DNA of 64,000 bases, taken from Alphaproteobacteria bacterium. Its GTDB lineage: Bacteria > Pseudomonadota > Alphaproteobacteria > DSM-16000 > Inquilinaceae. A program made the translations under genes and the position numbers. Under the pieces are notes generated by a model. That model worked only from the letters and a program-made list of their open reading frames with translations, did not search any database and was not told where the DNA came from. Shown here piece by piece: positions 7,809 to 16,523 of the stretch (positions within the stretch are counted from its first letter, which is position 1; each line of letters starts with the position of its first letter). Location: assembly GCA_028281925.1 (NCBI GenBank), contig JANQIX010000030.1, forward strand, positions 1-64,000. Reading direction: 5' to 3'.

Positions 7809-8651
7809 CTACTGCGGCGGCAGGGCGCGCAGATAGGCGATGATGGCCGCCATGTCCGCGTCCGTCAGGCGGGCGTAATAGGCATAGCCCATGGGCGGCA
7901 ACAGAGCGCGGCCGTCGGGGCGTACGCCTTCGCGGATGGCGCGCGCGATTTCGTCATCCGTCCAGTCGGCCAGCGCCGATGGGGTGATGTCGGGCGCCAC
8001 CGTCATGCCCCAGGGGCCGAGAAAGGCCATGCCGCCGGCGCCCAGGCCATCGGCCAGGTCCGGCCCACCGGTGAGCAGGGGTGCCGAATGGCAGACCACG
8101 CAATGGCCCACCGGGCCGGACAGATAGGCGCCATAGGCCAGTGGATCATCGCGGGGCGGCACAGCCACGCCCTCCACCGGCGCCGTCCACGCCTCTGGCA
8201 GGTCGAAGGGATAGTCCGACGGTTCGGTCTCGTTCCGGATGGCCGGCACCGTGCGCAGATAGGCGACCATGGCCGCCAGGTCTTCGTCCGCCAGGGCGGG
8301 ATAGACCTCGAACGGCATGGGCGGGCCGATCACGCTGCCGTCCGGGCGGATGCCCTCGCGGATGGCGCGCGCGATTTCCGCGTCGCTCCAGGCGCCGATG
8401 CCGGTCTCTGGATCCGGCGTGATGTTGGGCGTGACGGCGCTGAAGCCCCGTTCGGTCATCACCAGGCCGCCGGCGAGATGCAGGCTTTCGTCCACGCCAT
8501 CGGGGCCGGAGGGCGTGTGGCAGTTGCCGCAGGCGCCGGGGCCCTCCACCAGATACCGGCCACGGTCCACAAGGTCCGATGCGTGTCCTGGCGCACCCAT
8601 GGCTATCGTCGTGATCGCCGTCAGCACGACCGTCTTCGCCCAATTGTCCAT
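7809..8651 (-). CDS. diheme cytochrome c, periplasmic
   Basis: The ATG at 8651 (MDNWAKTVVLTAI, 280 residues) follows AAGGAAGGGG and gives a signal peptide cleaved near GHAS. Two class I cytochrome domains follow, each with a heme site: CGNCH at 41-45 and CVVCH at 184-188. Likely axial methionines are in PPMPFEVYP (M112) and PPMGYAYY (M254). Both domains share the pattern DAEIARAIREGIRPDG/DDEIARAIREGVRPDG, so the gene arose by internal duplication. Such proteins carry electrons from periplasmic dehydrogenases to terminal oxidases. No dehydrogenase partner is adjacent. Confidence 0.9.
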   Translation of the reverse strand: MDNWAKTVVLTAITTIAMGAPGHASDLVDRGRYLVEGPGACGNCHTPSGPDGVDESLHLAGGLVMTERGFSAVTPNITPDPETGIGAWSDAEIARAIREGIRPDGSVIGPPMPFEVYPALADEDLAAMVAYLRTVPAIRNETEPSDYPFDLPEAWTAPVEGVAVPPRDDPLAYGAYLSGPVGHCVVCHSAPLLTGGPDLADGLGAGGMAFLGPWGMTVAPDITPSALADWTDDEIARAIREGVRPDGRALLPPMGYAYYARLTDADMAAIIAYLRALPPQ

Positions 8652-8808
8652 CGCTGCCCCTTCCTTTCGGCCTGCAACCCGCGCGGGGAACACTCCGAGG
8701 GAACGCAACGGCATAACGCGCCAACCGCGTGGGCGGCATGAGCCATGTCATGTCGCGACCGATTAGACCGTTTCCCTTTCGACCTGTGTCTTGGTATGCC
8801 GTGCCCCC

Positions 8809-8829
8809 GCACCGGGCCCGGGCCGGTGC
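8809..8829 (+). promoter_or_regulatory. stem-loop in the metZ leader
   Basis: GCACCGG-gcccggg-CCGGTGC forms a perfect 7-bp stem 29 bases before the metZ ATG. metZ genes of alphaproteobacteria are often under SAM-II riboswitches; I looked for the SAM-II core and did not find it, so this is only an unassigned leader hairpin. Confidence 0.35.
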
Positions 8830-8857
8830 GCCGAGACCGAGAACGGACGATCCGCCC

Positions 8858-10036
8858 ATGGCCCCCAACGACGGCAAGCGCCTCGACACCCTGCTGGTGC
8901 GCGAAGGCCTCCAGCGCTCGCAGTTCCGCGAGACCAGCGAGGCGCTCTATCTCAATTCCGGCTTCGTGTTCGACGATGCGGCCCAGGCCGAAGCGGCGTT
9001 CAAGGGCGAGAACGACAACTACGTCTACAGCCGCTATGCCAATCCCACGGTGGCGGTCTACGAACAGCGCCTGGCCGCTCTGGAAGGGGCGGAGATGTGC
9101 CGCGGCACGGCGACCGGCATGGCGGCCGTGTTCTCCGCGCTCGCCTGCCAGCTGCGGGCCGGCGAGCGGGTGGTCGCCTCGCGCGCGCTGTTCGGCTCTT
9201 GCCACTTCATCGTGTCGGAGATCCTGCCGCGCTGGGGGATCGAGACGATGTTCGTCGACGGCACGGATCTGCGGGCGTGGGAAGCGGCCCTGGCGCGGCC
9301 TGCCAAGGCCGTGTTCCTGGAAACGCCGTCGAACCCGATGCTGGATCTGGTCGATCTCGCTTCGGTGTCGGAGATGGCGCATGGGGCCGGCGCCCGCGTG
9401 GTCGTCGACAACGTGTTCGCCACGCCGCTCTACCAGCGCCCGTTCGATCTCGGCGCCGACATCGTCGTCTATTCCGCCACCAAGCATATCGACGGGCAGG
9501 GGCGTTGCCTGGGTGGGGCCGTGCTGGCCGACAAGGCGTTCATGGAGGAGCATTTCATCCCCTTCTATCGCCACACCGGCCCGTCCATGAGCCCGTTCAA
9601 CGCCTGGGTCATGCTGAAGGGGCTGGAGACGCTGCCGATCCGCGTGGCCCATCAGAGCGCTGCGACGCTTGCCGTTGCGCGCTTTCTGGAAGGCCATCCT
9701 GCGATCTCGCTGGTGCGCTATCCAGGCCTGGAGAGCCATCCGCAGCACGCTCTGGCATGCCGCCAGATGGCCGGGTTCAGCACGCTGGTGAGCTTCGAGG
9801 TGCCGGGCGGAAAGGAAGGCGCGTTCAAAGTGATGGACGCGCTGCAGACGATCGACATCTCCAACAATCTGGGCGACGCCAAAAGCCTGATCTGCCATCC
9901 GGCAACCACCACGCATTCCCGGCTGACGGCGGAGGAGCGGGCGAGGCTCGGCATCACCGACGGCGTCATCCGCCTGTCCGTCGGTCTGGAGCATGCCGAC
10001 GATCTGATTGCGGATCTGGATCGGGCGCTTGGCTGA
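8858..10036 (+). CDS. metZ: O-succinylhomoserine sulfhydrylase
   Basis: The 392-residue protein (MAPNDGKRLDTLLVREGLQRSQF) is a Cys/Met-metabolism PLP enzyme of the MetZ type. Visible features are SRYANPT near residue 59, ETPSNP near 155, the aspartate of VVVDNVFATP, and the PLP lysine K209 in SATKHIDGQG. The C-terminal TTTHSRL and GVIRLSVGLE are also family hallmarks. It would make homocysteine from O-succinylhomoserine and sulfide in the cytoplasm, for direct-sulfhydrylation methionine synthesis. A longer open frame upstream exists, but MAPNDGK is where homology starts. Confidence 0.9.
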   Translation: MAPNDGKRLDTLLVREGLQRSQFRETSEALYLNSGFVFDDAAQAEAAFKGENDNYVYSRYANPTVAVYEQRLAALEGAEMCRGTATGMAAVFSALACQLRAGERVVASRALFGSCHFIVSEILPRWGIETMFVDGTDLRAWEAALARPAKAVFLETPSNPMLDLVDLASVSEMAHGAGARVVVDNVFATPLYQRPFDLGADIVVYSATKHIDGQGRCLGGAVLADKAFMEEHFIPFYRHTGPSMSPFNAWVMLKGLETLPIRVAHQSAATLAVARFLEGHPAISLVRYPGLESHPQHALACRQMAGFSTLVSFEVPGGKEGAFKVMDALQTIDISNNLGDAKSLICHPATTTHSRLTAEERARLGITDGVIRLSVGLEHADDLIADLDRALG

Positions 10037-10109
10037 GTGCTCCGTCTACGACCAGCAGGCGCAGATCGGCCGCGCATCAACGCGCGGTACGGGTAAACGC
10101 CCCGCTCTG

Positions 10110-10136
10110 CGGAAATCGTGACTATTCCGATTTTTT
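10110..10136 (+). terminator. weak candidate terminator after metZ
   Basis: CGGAA...TTCCG (5-bp stem, 10-base loop) is followed by A and six T residues. The stem is short, but the T run is unusual in this GC-rich DNA and the position about 75 bases after metZ fits. Confidence 0.35.
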
Positions 10137-10293
10137 CAAGAATGGTTGGGGGATTTTCTAATCATTACCCTCGAGAAGGCGTCGAGTCGGCCCATGACAC
10201 AGGCGGGCCGCCGGCGGCAGCCTGTGTCGTTGGGAACAAGGGCGGAACAGATCCGCGAGGGTTCCGCGACGACCGCACCATGGAGACTCCGGG

Positions 10294-10581
10294 ATGAAGT
10301 TGACCACGCAGCAGATCGGTCAGATCGAAGAGCGCATCGGCGCCCAGCCGATCCCGGAGGACAATCCGGTGATGCCGCACCTGAATTCCAGCTTCGGCGA
10401 GCACACCTATTACCTGTCCGACGATGGGCTGATCGTCTGGGAAGCCCTGGACAGCGAGGACGGTGAGACCGGGGTCAATATCTGCCCGGTGCAGCTGGCC
10501 AGCTGGGTCGATGACGACAAGACACAGATGGCTCCCCACGAGCCACGCCCCATCGACGCCGTCTTGACCATCGACGGCTAG
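10294..10581 (+). CDS. conserved-looking hypothetical protein, 95 residues
   Basis: The acidic 95-residue product (MKLTTQQIGQIEERIG) has a beta-rich centre (GEHTYYLSDDGLIVWEAL) and no known motif. GGAGACTCCGGG lies just before the ATG and serves as ribosome binding site. Codon use resembles neighbouring genes. It stands alone between metZ and a promoter for the next small gene. Confidence 0.65.
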   Translation: MKLTTQQIGQIEERIGAQPIPEDNPVMPHLNSSFGEHTYYLSDDGLIVWEALDSEDGETGVNICPVQLASWVDDDKTQMAPHEPRPIDAVLTIDG

Positions 10582-10604
10582 GGCGCCGGCCGGCGACGCG
10601 CCTC

Positions 10605-10625
10605 GCCCCGGAACGTGTTCGGGGC
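10605..10625 (+). terminator. hairpin after the 95-residue gene
   Basis: GCCCCGGAAC-gt-GTTCGGGGC can fold with a single bulged base. It lies 24 bases after the stop codon. There is no T run, so factor-independent termination is uncertain. Confidence 0.35.
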
Positions 10626-10833
10626 GGCCTGCGACCAGCAATGATGACGGGATCGCCGGTCTCCGGCCGGCCTGATCCGTGCGCGCTGTCGAGACGATGG
10701 TCTCTGGCAAGGCGATATCCGTGGCCCGTTCCCGGCGGTCATAGCAGCTATGCGCATCGTTGAAAGCCTAGAGATTCTGCCGGTAAGTGTATGGTTGTGC
10801 CGCCACCAGGTGTCGCAAGGCAACAGAACAGGA

Positions 10834-10863
10834 TTGCGAGCGACGGCAAGTTGTCTATATAAT
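10834..10863 (+). promoter_or_regulatory. sigma70-like promoter
   Basis: TTGCGA at 10834-10839 and a perfect TATAAT at 10858-10863 are 18 bases apart. The -10 box ends 30 bases before the ATG of the next gene. The local AT richness stands out from the surrounding DNA. The rest of the gap 10582-10893 holds only the hairpin above. Confidence 0.45.
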
Positions 10864-10893
10864 GAATTGCAAGCAAAGGTGAAGGAGGATGGT

Positions 10894-11199
10894 ATGTTGG
10901 ATACCAAGACGGAGGATGCGCGGAGCTTCCTTACCATCGCTTCGAATGCTATCGAAGCTAAAGATCCGCGTTTAGTATTTGGTAATAATTCCAGAGTTGC
11001 GACACTGGTACGTCGTATGGGCCTTGCGGACCGCTGGGCGGCCGTTCAGGCTGATCTGACCGCCGGTCATCGTTGGGACGTTTTGAGAAGGCTGGTAGGC
11101 GCCAGCTATGTCGTCTCGCCGGAGCGGCTGCGCCCGGACGAACAGGCGATGCTGACCCATCTTGCGACCCTGGAAGCCGAGACGGCGGTCGCCGCCTGA
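10894..11199 (+). CDS. hypothetical protein, 101 residues
   Basis: I chose the ATG at 10894 because GAAGGAGGA lies just upstream and a consensus -10 box precedes it. The product begins MLDTKTEDARSFLTIASNAIEAKD and is helical throughout, with RRMGLADRWAAVQADL in the middle and a tail rich in alanine and glutamate. No motif is recognised. The first 30 codons are AT-richer than the rest. Confidence 0.6.
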   Translation: MLDTKTEDARSFLTIASNAIEAKDPRLVFGNNSRVATLVRRMGLADRWAAVQADLTAGHRWDVLRRLVGASYVVSPERLRPDEQAMLTHLATLEAETAVAA

Positions 11200-11371
11200 A
11201 CCGGCTGTTGGGAATGCCCCGGCGCTGCTGATTGCGCGCCTGGGCTGGTGGTCAGCGGTGAGAATCCGTTGCTTCGGAACACGGCGGCAGCGCCTATGTG
11301 AGGCGGACGCTTCCGCAATGTCCTGATCGGCGGTCGTACCGGGATTGGCTGGGCTGGGCGCTGATCTTCGC

Positions 11372-12394
11372 TCAACCCATCAGTAATACCTTTGCGCCGC
11401 GCACGCGACCGCGCTTCAGCTCAAGGATGGCGCGGTTGGCATCGTCGAGCGGATAGGTGCGGATTTCCGGCCGGATCGGAATCTCCGCGGCCAGCGTCAG
11501 GAAGTCGGCAATATCCCGGCCGGTCACGTTGGCGACCGACTTGATCTCCTTCTCCATCCAAAGGTGCCGGGCGTAATCGAGCGCCAGCAACCGGTCCTTG
11601 TCGCGGTCCTCCTTGCGGATCGCGTTTATTACCAGACGGCCGCCGGGTCTCAGATGCGCCAGGGCTTCCACCACCGGTGTCCAAGCCGGCGTCGTGTCGA
11701 TGATGGCGTGCAGCGGCTCCGGCGGGGCGTCAGCAGTATCGCCGGCCCAATTCGCACCCAACTTGCGGGCGAATTCCCGAGCGTCGGCATCGCGCGCAAA
11801 GACGAAGACAGGCGAATGCGGATAGAGATGGCGGGCGAGCTGCAGCACCAGATGCGCGGAGCCTCCGAAGCCGGTCAGGCCCAAGCGCTGCCCATCCTCC
11901 AGCCCGGCGAGCCTGAGCGACCGGTACCCAACGCCGCCTGCGCATAGAAGCGGCGCCGCCTCGGCGTCACCGAACACCCGCGGGATCGGATGCGCGTAGG
12001 CTTCCGGCACAGTCATGAATTCGGCATAGCCGCCATTGACATCCCGGCCGGTGGCGCGGAATGCGGGGCTGACATTCTCGTCCGGCCCGCCGGACGAGTG
12101 GTGGATCCAGCCAACACCGACGCGGTCGCCCTCGCGGAACCGCGTAGCGCCAGGCCCCAGCGCATCGACATGACCGACCGCCTCGTGCCCCGGCACGATC
12201 GGGAGAACCGGCGGCGCGGTGCGGCCCTCGATCTCATCAAGTTCGGTATGGCAGACGCCGCAGGCGGCGACCTGCAGGCGCACCTCGCCCGGTCCGGCTT
12301 CGGGGATCGGAAGGTCGGCCTGCTGCAGAGGCGGCGGATCCTCCACGATCGGACCGATGCGGTCGATCACCATGGCTTTCATGGTTCCAGTCAT
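11372..12394 (-). CDS. zinc-dependent alcohol dehydrogenase family, structural zinc site missing
   Basis: The 340-residue medium-chain dehydrogenase/reductase starts after AAGGATCTGCGCA. Catalytic zinc ligands are present: C48 (CGVCHTEL), H70-E71 (PGHEAVG) and C151 (LLCAGGVGY). The cofactor loop reads GLTGFGGSAHLVLQ. The lobe at about residues 93-118 that normally carries four cysteines (CX2CX2CX7C) reads GWIHHSSGGPDENVSPAFRATG and has none, so the second zinc cannot bind. Related proteins oxidise or reduce small alcohols and aldehydes with NAD(P). It stands alone between an unrelated small gene and an exported protein. Confidence 0.85.
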   Translation of the reverse strand: MTGTMKAMVIDRIGPIVEDPPPLQQADLPIPEAGPGEVRLQVAACGVCHTELDEIEGRTAPPVLPIVPGHEAVGHVDALGPGATRFREGDRVGVGWIHHSSGGPDENVSPAFRATGRDVNGGYAEFMTVPEAYAHPIPRVFGDAEAAPLLCAGGVGYRSLRLAGLEDGQRLGLTGFGGSAHLVLQLARHLYPHSPVFVFARDADAREFARKLGANWAGDTADAPPEPLHAIIDTTPAWTPVVEALAHLRPGGRLVINAIRKEDRDKDRLLALDYARHLWMEKEIKSVANVTGRDIADFLTLAAEIPIRPEIRTYPLDDANRAILELKRGRVRGAKVLLMG

Positions 12395-12440
12395 TGCGCA
12401 GATCCTTCGCCCGAGGCTGCCCCACCGACATATCGGTGGC

Positions 12441-13328
12441 CTAACCGCACTTGTTCCCGGTCCGGATTTCGGCCGTGCCGGTAAAGCTGCCGTCTGGCGA
12501 GCTGTAGAAGACGCTGTTGGGGGTGGGGAACGAGAATCGCTCGCACAGGATATAGTCTTCGATCAGATGGCACACGTCGCTGCCGTCGACCTCCCAGCCG
12601 CCAGGGCGAGCTGGATTGGGCGCGACACTGACGGAAAGCACGCCGCCCGGGCCGTAGAACCGGCAGAACGGCGTGCCGGCTAAATCGGTTCCAAGGACGG
12701 AGTTACCGGTTAGCCGCTGGGCCAGGGCCGGGCCGGTCAGCACGCCGGTTGCCCCGGTACCCGCCCCGGCGGATGAGCCGGGTGGAGTCCCAGGGCCAGG
12801 CGGTGCAACACCGCCGCAGGCAAGCGTGACCTGGTCCTCCTGGATCTGGGCCATCACGGCGAAGACATCGTTGGTGGCATCCACGAAGCCAGCCAGGGAG
12901 ATCTCGTCGCGTACAGATTGCCCGCCGGGGCCGACGAAGACGACGCGCAGGGACCGGCCACTGCCAAAGAGAGACACCAGCTGACTGGCCGTGCCACCAC
13001 CGATCCGAAAGGCGCCGCGCAGGCCCTCATAGGCCATGGCGTTGGGGGGCACTGTCACCGGTGCCAGCCGGTCGACCAGGAAGGTCAGCGAGCCCGAGGC
13101 ACCGGCCGGAAGGGCGATGTCGTAGTACACGGTGTCCGACGGAAACGGCGCCACGGTCACGTTGCCGGAGCGCATGGCACAGACGTCGTCTTCCAGCGAA
13201 GCACAGGCATCGCAATAGACAGACCATGCCTGGTGCTGGGCCGCGTAGGGCCGAGACTGTGCGAAGGCCGCAGGTGCGGCTGCCATCAGGGCAGCCATCA
13301 GGGCAACGGCGCCGGTCCATCTTGCCAT
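12441..13328 (-). CDS. exported protein of unknown function, weakly IalB-like N-terminal half
   Basis: The ATG at 13328 (MARWTGAVALMAALMAAAPAAFAQS, 295 residues) gives a clear signal peptide. The first domain has the spacing WSVYCDAC...DDVCAMRSGNV and a beta-rich stretch TFLVDRLAPVTVPPNAMAYE that resembles invasion-associated locus B proteins. A Pro/Gly linker (PPGPGTPPGSSAGAG) leads to a second Cys-containing domain (PFCRFYGPGGVLSVSV, DVCHLIEDYILCERF). The resemblance is weak and the second domain is not recognised. Confidence 0.65.
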   Translation of the reverse strand: MARWTGAVALMAALMAAAPAAFAQSRPYAAQHQAWSVYCDACASLEDDVCAMRSGNVTVAPFPSDTVYYDIALPAGASGSLTFLVDRLAPVTVPPNAMAYEGLRGAFRIGGGTASQLVSLFGSGRSLRVVFVGPGGQSVRDEISLAGFVDATNDVFAVMAQIQEDQVTLACGGVAPPGPGTPPGSSAGAGTGATGVLTGPALAQRLTGNSVLGTDLAGTPFCRFYGPGGVLSVSVAPNPARPGGWEVDGSDVCHLIEDYILCERFSFPTPNSVFYSSPDGSFTGTAEIRTGNKCG

Positions 13329-13590
13329 GGGGTGCCTTTCTTGTGTGATCGAAGGAGCGTGCCGGTCAGAAACGGCCGTTGGATCGTACACACGTCGGAC
13401 ACGGCCCACCACGCCGTCGGGATGGGCGTCGACGGATCCGGGGCTAGCAGTCATTCGACACGCTGTGCGGGGGGGGGGGAGGCCGCAAGGTCCTGCAACG
13501 CAGTGACAGTCATCACTGCGAGGTGGCGCGGGCGACTTCATGGTGCGCGGCGGAGATCCATGATCCTTCCCGCAAGGCGGAAACCGATCG

Positions 13591-14025
13591 ATGATCACCC
13601 CGCTCTTCGGTCAGATTCTTACCGGTTGCGTCGACCGGTCAGACTATTTCCGGCATTCGATGGTGCTGATCATCATCGGTGGCAATGCTCTGATCGGTGC
13701 ACAGGGGATGTTGGTCAGCATGGGGCTCCATGGTGGGGTCGGTGACGTCTGGGCGGCTGTCCAGGGCACTTTCGGGACAGCCGGTGTCGTGGCGCTCTGG
13801 CTTGTGGTGTTGGGCTTCATGGCTGCCGTGCTGAGCCTTATGGCCAAGCGCGCCCGCGACGCCGGGATTTCGGGCGGTGTGTTCGTGCTGCTGCTACTGT
13901 TGGTGGTGCGGACGCTTGTCGAGGCCGGGCTGACAGCCTTCTCCATCGTGCTCTTTGCGTCGGCCTGGCTCGCGCTGCAGTTCGTTCCTACGGGACGGTT
14001 TGCGCGGCGCCGCAGCCCCGGTTGA
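13591..14025 (+). CDS. DUF805-like integral membrane protein
   Basis: The 144-residue protein has four hydrophobic segments and, between the second and third pairs, LSLMAKRARDAGISGGVF, which parallels the RRLHDxGxSGWW loop of DUF805. The family is of unknown function. It diverges from the exported protein gene across about 260 bases. Confidence 0.65.
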   Translation: MITPLFGQILTGCVDRSDYFRHSMVLIIIGGNALIGAQGMLVSMGLHGGVGDVWAAVQGTFGTAGVVALWLVVLGFMAAVLSLMAKRARDAGISGGVFVLLLLLVVRTLVEAGLTAFSIVLFASAWLALQFVPTGRFARRRSPG

Positions 14026-14058
14026 AAGCCAGGACAAAGTGTCGGCCGATCGGAAGCC

Positions 14059-14538
14059 CTACGGCAGAAGGCCTGGGCCGAACAGGTCGCGGATCATCTC
14101 AGCCGGAGTGGGATGTTCAGGGTCGCGCGCCTCCAGATTCACGAGGCAATCCATCGCCGCCCCGCGGTCGACATCCCGCAGACCCTGTTGGATGTGCATC
14201 ATCACCGCTGAAGGCATGCGGCTGAGGAAGAGGCTCGCCGCGCTCGACCAGTCGCCTTCGGGACGGAGTTCCTCGTCCGCCAGAGAGTCGAGGAAAGCGC
14301 GGACTTCCGGATGCGCCGTGATGCCGCGAAACATCGGCTCCAGACAGTCACAGCCGCGATAGGCGGCCCGGCATTCTTCCATCATCTGTGGGGTGGGGTC
14401 CGGCAGCGCCTCCGGAACCTCATCCGTGGCCCCATCCGAAGGCGCAGCAGCGTCCGCCGCGGCTGCGAACCATCCGGTGGCCAGGCCGGCAGCGATGATC
14501 GCCGCGGCGATCTTCAGGGATCCGGGCCACAAGCGCAT
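14059..14538 (-). CDS. small exported protein with CDC motif, paralog of the 7125-7556 product
   Basis: From the ATG at 14538 (MRLWPGSLKIAAAIIAAGLATG, 159 residues) there is a signal peptide or anchor ending ADAAA. The mature part has CRAAYRGCDCLEPMF and AAMDCLVNLEARDP. The Cys pattern C-x(4-7)-C-D-C-[LV]-x-P-M and M-D-C matches the protein at 7125-7556, with a similar spacing between the two halves. Function is unknown. Confidence 0.7.
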   Translation of the reverse strand: MRLWPGSLKIAAAIIAAGLATGWFAAAADAAAPSDGATDEVPEALPDPTPQMMEECRAAYRGCDCLEPMFRGITAHPEVRAFLDSLADEELRPEGDWSSAASLFLSRMPSAVMMHIQQGLRDVDRGAAMDCLVNLEARDPEHPTPAEMIRDLFGPGLLP

Positions 14539-14703
14539 TGAGAGCACTCTCTCTGCGAACCCGCGCCGCGCGGCGCCACATTGCAGACATAAGCTCCGAG
14601 AACCTCGGGGCAATACGATGGTTGAGGGCGAGTGCGAGGGCAAGCAGCAGAGGCGCGGCGTTCCGTCCGCTTGAGCGAGGGCGATCCGCCAGGGTGAAAA
14701 GAA

Positions 14704-14729
14704 AACGGGGCGCGGTATCGCGCCCCGTT
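14704..14729 (-). terminator. factor-independent terminator for the PhaC-like gene
   Basis: AACGGGGCGCG-gtat-CGCGCCCCGTT is an 11-bp perfect stem. Read on the minus strand it is followed by TTCTTTTC and lies 20 bases after the stop of the gene ending at 14750. Confidence 0.75.
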
Positions 14730-14749
14730 CGCCGGCTACTGCCGATGGT

Positions 14750-16210
14750 TTATGCGGCTTCCAGTTGGTAGGTCACCGGGCCGCGGTACTCTTTGCCCTC
14801 TTTGTCCTTGAAGCGGCCGTTGATCGGCGACTTCTTGCTGTAGGGGCTGGTCAGGATTGCCACATGTCCGGCGGGATAGGGCACCGCTTCGAACGTGCTT
14901 TCATCCAAGAACCGCGCACCGGCCATCGCGCTCGGCGGGGTCACCAGATCGTCGCGCAAGGCATAGTTCATATGCCAATGCACACCGAACTTCTTCAGGT
15001 CGCCGATCTTCAGCGGCTTGTCGAACAGGGTCACCGGCAGCGTGCCGTCTTCGCCAATCGGCTCCTGGAAGGTCAGCGAGCTCATGTTGGCGATCGCCAG
15101 CGGCAGATGCACCCGTTCCTTCAACAGCCAGCGGAACAGGGCCGCCACGGTCTTGCCGGGGTTCAGGTCCGTGCTGCGCTGGAGGGATGCCTGGTCCAGC
15201 ACCTTCACCAAAGGTGTTTCACGATCGATCGCCACGAAGCGCATGCCGAGGCTCAACAGATAGCCATTGGCCACGGAGTTGCCGCTGGGTAGCGTGGTGG
15301 TGACGAAATCGTGGTGCAGGTTGGGCATGCCGCTGATGGCATCGCTGCACGTCCCGTCGATCGGCGCGACATTGGTGATCAGGCTGTCGCACACATTCTT
15401 GTACTTACCGGACAGCAGGTTCATCAGGCAGATGTAGCCGCCCTGGCACGTGCCGTTCAGCGTGATCTTGCGGTTGTGCTTTTCCTTCAGCTTGGTGCAC
15501 AGCTCCAGCGTCTGCATGCAGTCGTCTTCCGGCGTCATCGTCTGCACGACCTCATTGGTCATGATGTCTTTGACGACGCGGACATAGGTGGGAATGCCCT
15601 CATTCGCGAAGGCATGAGCGTAGCTCTTCCCCTCGCCAGGCAGGAACGACAGGATGTGGACGCCCAGCATATAGGGCGACACCAGCAGCATCGGCTTCAG
15701 GTCGTCGCGCACCGTCACGTCGTCGCGTGTCGGCAGCACCTGGTACATCAGGAAGCTGTCGGTCTCGTGCACCAGCTCGTAGCCGCGCGTGTTGAAGTGG
15801 AAGCCGAACTCGTCCTTGATCTTCTCGATCTGCTCGTTGAAGTTCGCCACGGCTTCCATGACGTCGGCTTCACGGCGCATGAATTCGGACAGCGTCTCGC
15901 CCTTGCCGCCGAAGACCGTGTTGATATAGGCAGAGCTGGCGGCCTGAACCTGATCGCTGACATATCCGATCATCTTTTCGCTGGCACCCATGGTGCCTTT
16001 GAACATCAGCGACTGATAGTGCTGCATCACCTCGAGCATCTCGATGATGCTCAGCGGGTTGTCGCGTGCCGCCTTCGCCGCGATCTGACCGCCGATCATG
16101 CAGCTGTCGGAGAACTCCGCAATCTCGCGATTGGTCGCGCGGAAGAGTCCGAGGCAATAGCGGAACCAGTTCGCAGTGAACGATGGTATTTCGTTAGCTA
16201 ACGAATGCAT
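14750..16210 (-). CDS. PhaC-like alpha/beta hydrolase with cysteine nucleophile
   Basis: The 486-residue protein has an all-helical N-terminal half (to about 130) and an alpha/beta-hydrolase domain. The nucleophile elbow is GTCQGG with C255, as in polyhydroxyalkanoate synthases, and the rest of a triad is present in LRDD (D420/421) and PAGHVAIL (H449). It is longer than class III PhaC (about 350-370) and shorter than class I (about 590), and its sequence is unlike the PhaC at 19426. It may polymerise, hydrolyse or transfer hydroxyacyl groups. A palindrome covers codons 2-7. It faces the SDR gene across 500 bases. Confidence 0.75.
   Translation of the reverse strand: MHSLANEIPSFTANWFRYCLGLFRATNREIAEFSDSCMIGGQIAAKAARDNPLSIIEMLEVMQHYQSLMFKGTMGASEKMIGYVSDQVQAASSAYINTVFGGKGETLSEFMRREADVMEAVANFNEQIEKIKDEFGFHFNTRGYELVHETDSFLMYQVLPTRDDVTVRDDLKPMLLVSPYMLGVHILSFLPGEGKSYAHAFANEGIPTYVRVVKDIMTNEVVQTMTPEDDCMQTLELCTKLKEKHNRKITLNGTCQGGYICLMNLLSGKYKNVCDSLITNVAPIDGTCSDAISGMPNLHHDFVTTTLPSGNSVANGYLLSLGMRFVAIDRETPLVKVLDQASLQRSTDLNPGKTVAALFRWLLKERVHLPLAIANMSSLTFQEPIGEDGTLPVTLFDKPLKIGDLKKFGVHWHMNYALRDDLVTPPSAMAGARFLDESTFEAVPYPAGHVAILTSPYSKKSPINGRFKDKEGKEYRGPVTYQLEAA
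16190..16205. promoter_or_regulatory. 16-bp perfect palindrome at the start of the PhaC-like gene
   Basis: TTCGTTAGCTAACGAA lies within codons 2-7 of the PhaC-like gene as read from the ATG at 16210. Such symmetry fits a TetR- or LacI-type operator. If it is one, either translation starts farther downstream or the protein blocks early elongation of transcription. Confidence 0.4.
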
Positions 16211-16484
16211 AACAATACTCCCCCGAGGGCCGTCGAATGTTAGTCTGTGTTAAAAGATAGCATGAAATGTTTTTCTCCCGCAATGCAGCATCCGATTTTT
16301 TATCCATCGGGGACCGGCGGGTTAAGTTTGATCTGGATCATCCCGGCGGCTGAGAGCGTGGGATACCGCGGATTACAGCGGGATTGCGGCCAGGAGCCGG
16401 GTCGCGATTGAGGATTTCCGCGGCTTGCAGCCCGCATTGCGGGCCGATGCCCCCTTCCATACGCCTTTCCGTTCATCATAAGAT

Positions 16485-16523
16485 CCGCGCCGGTCCGCCG
16501 CTGTTGTCGGCGGACCGGCGCGG
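16485..16523. other. strong 16-bp inverted repeat in a 500-base gap
   Basis: CCGCGCCGGTCCGCCG and its exact complement flank the 7-base loop CTGTTGT. No T run follows on either strand. The gap 16211-16711 between the divergent PhaC-like and SDR genes holds no convincing gene, only this hairpin and presumably both promoters. Confidence 0.55.

Noticed and set aside
8761..8857. A SAM-II or other SAM riboswitch before metZ
   Set aside because: Only a simple hairpin is visible; the conserved SAM-II core could not be found.
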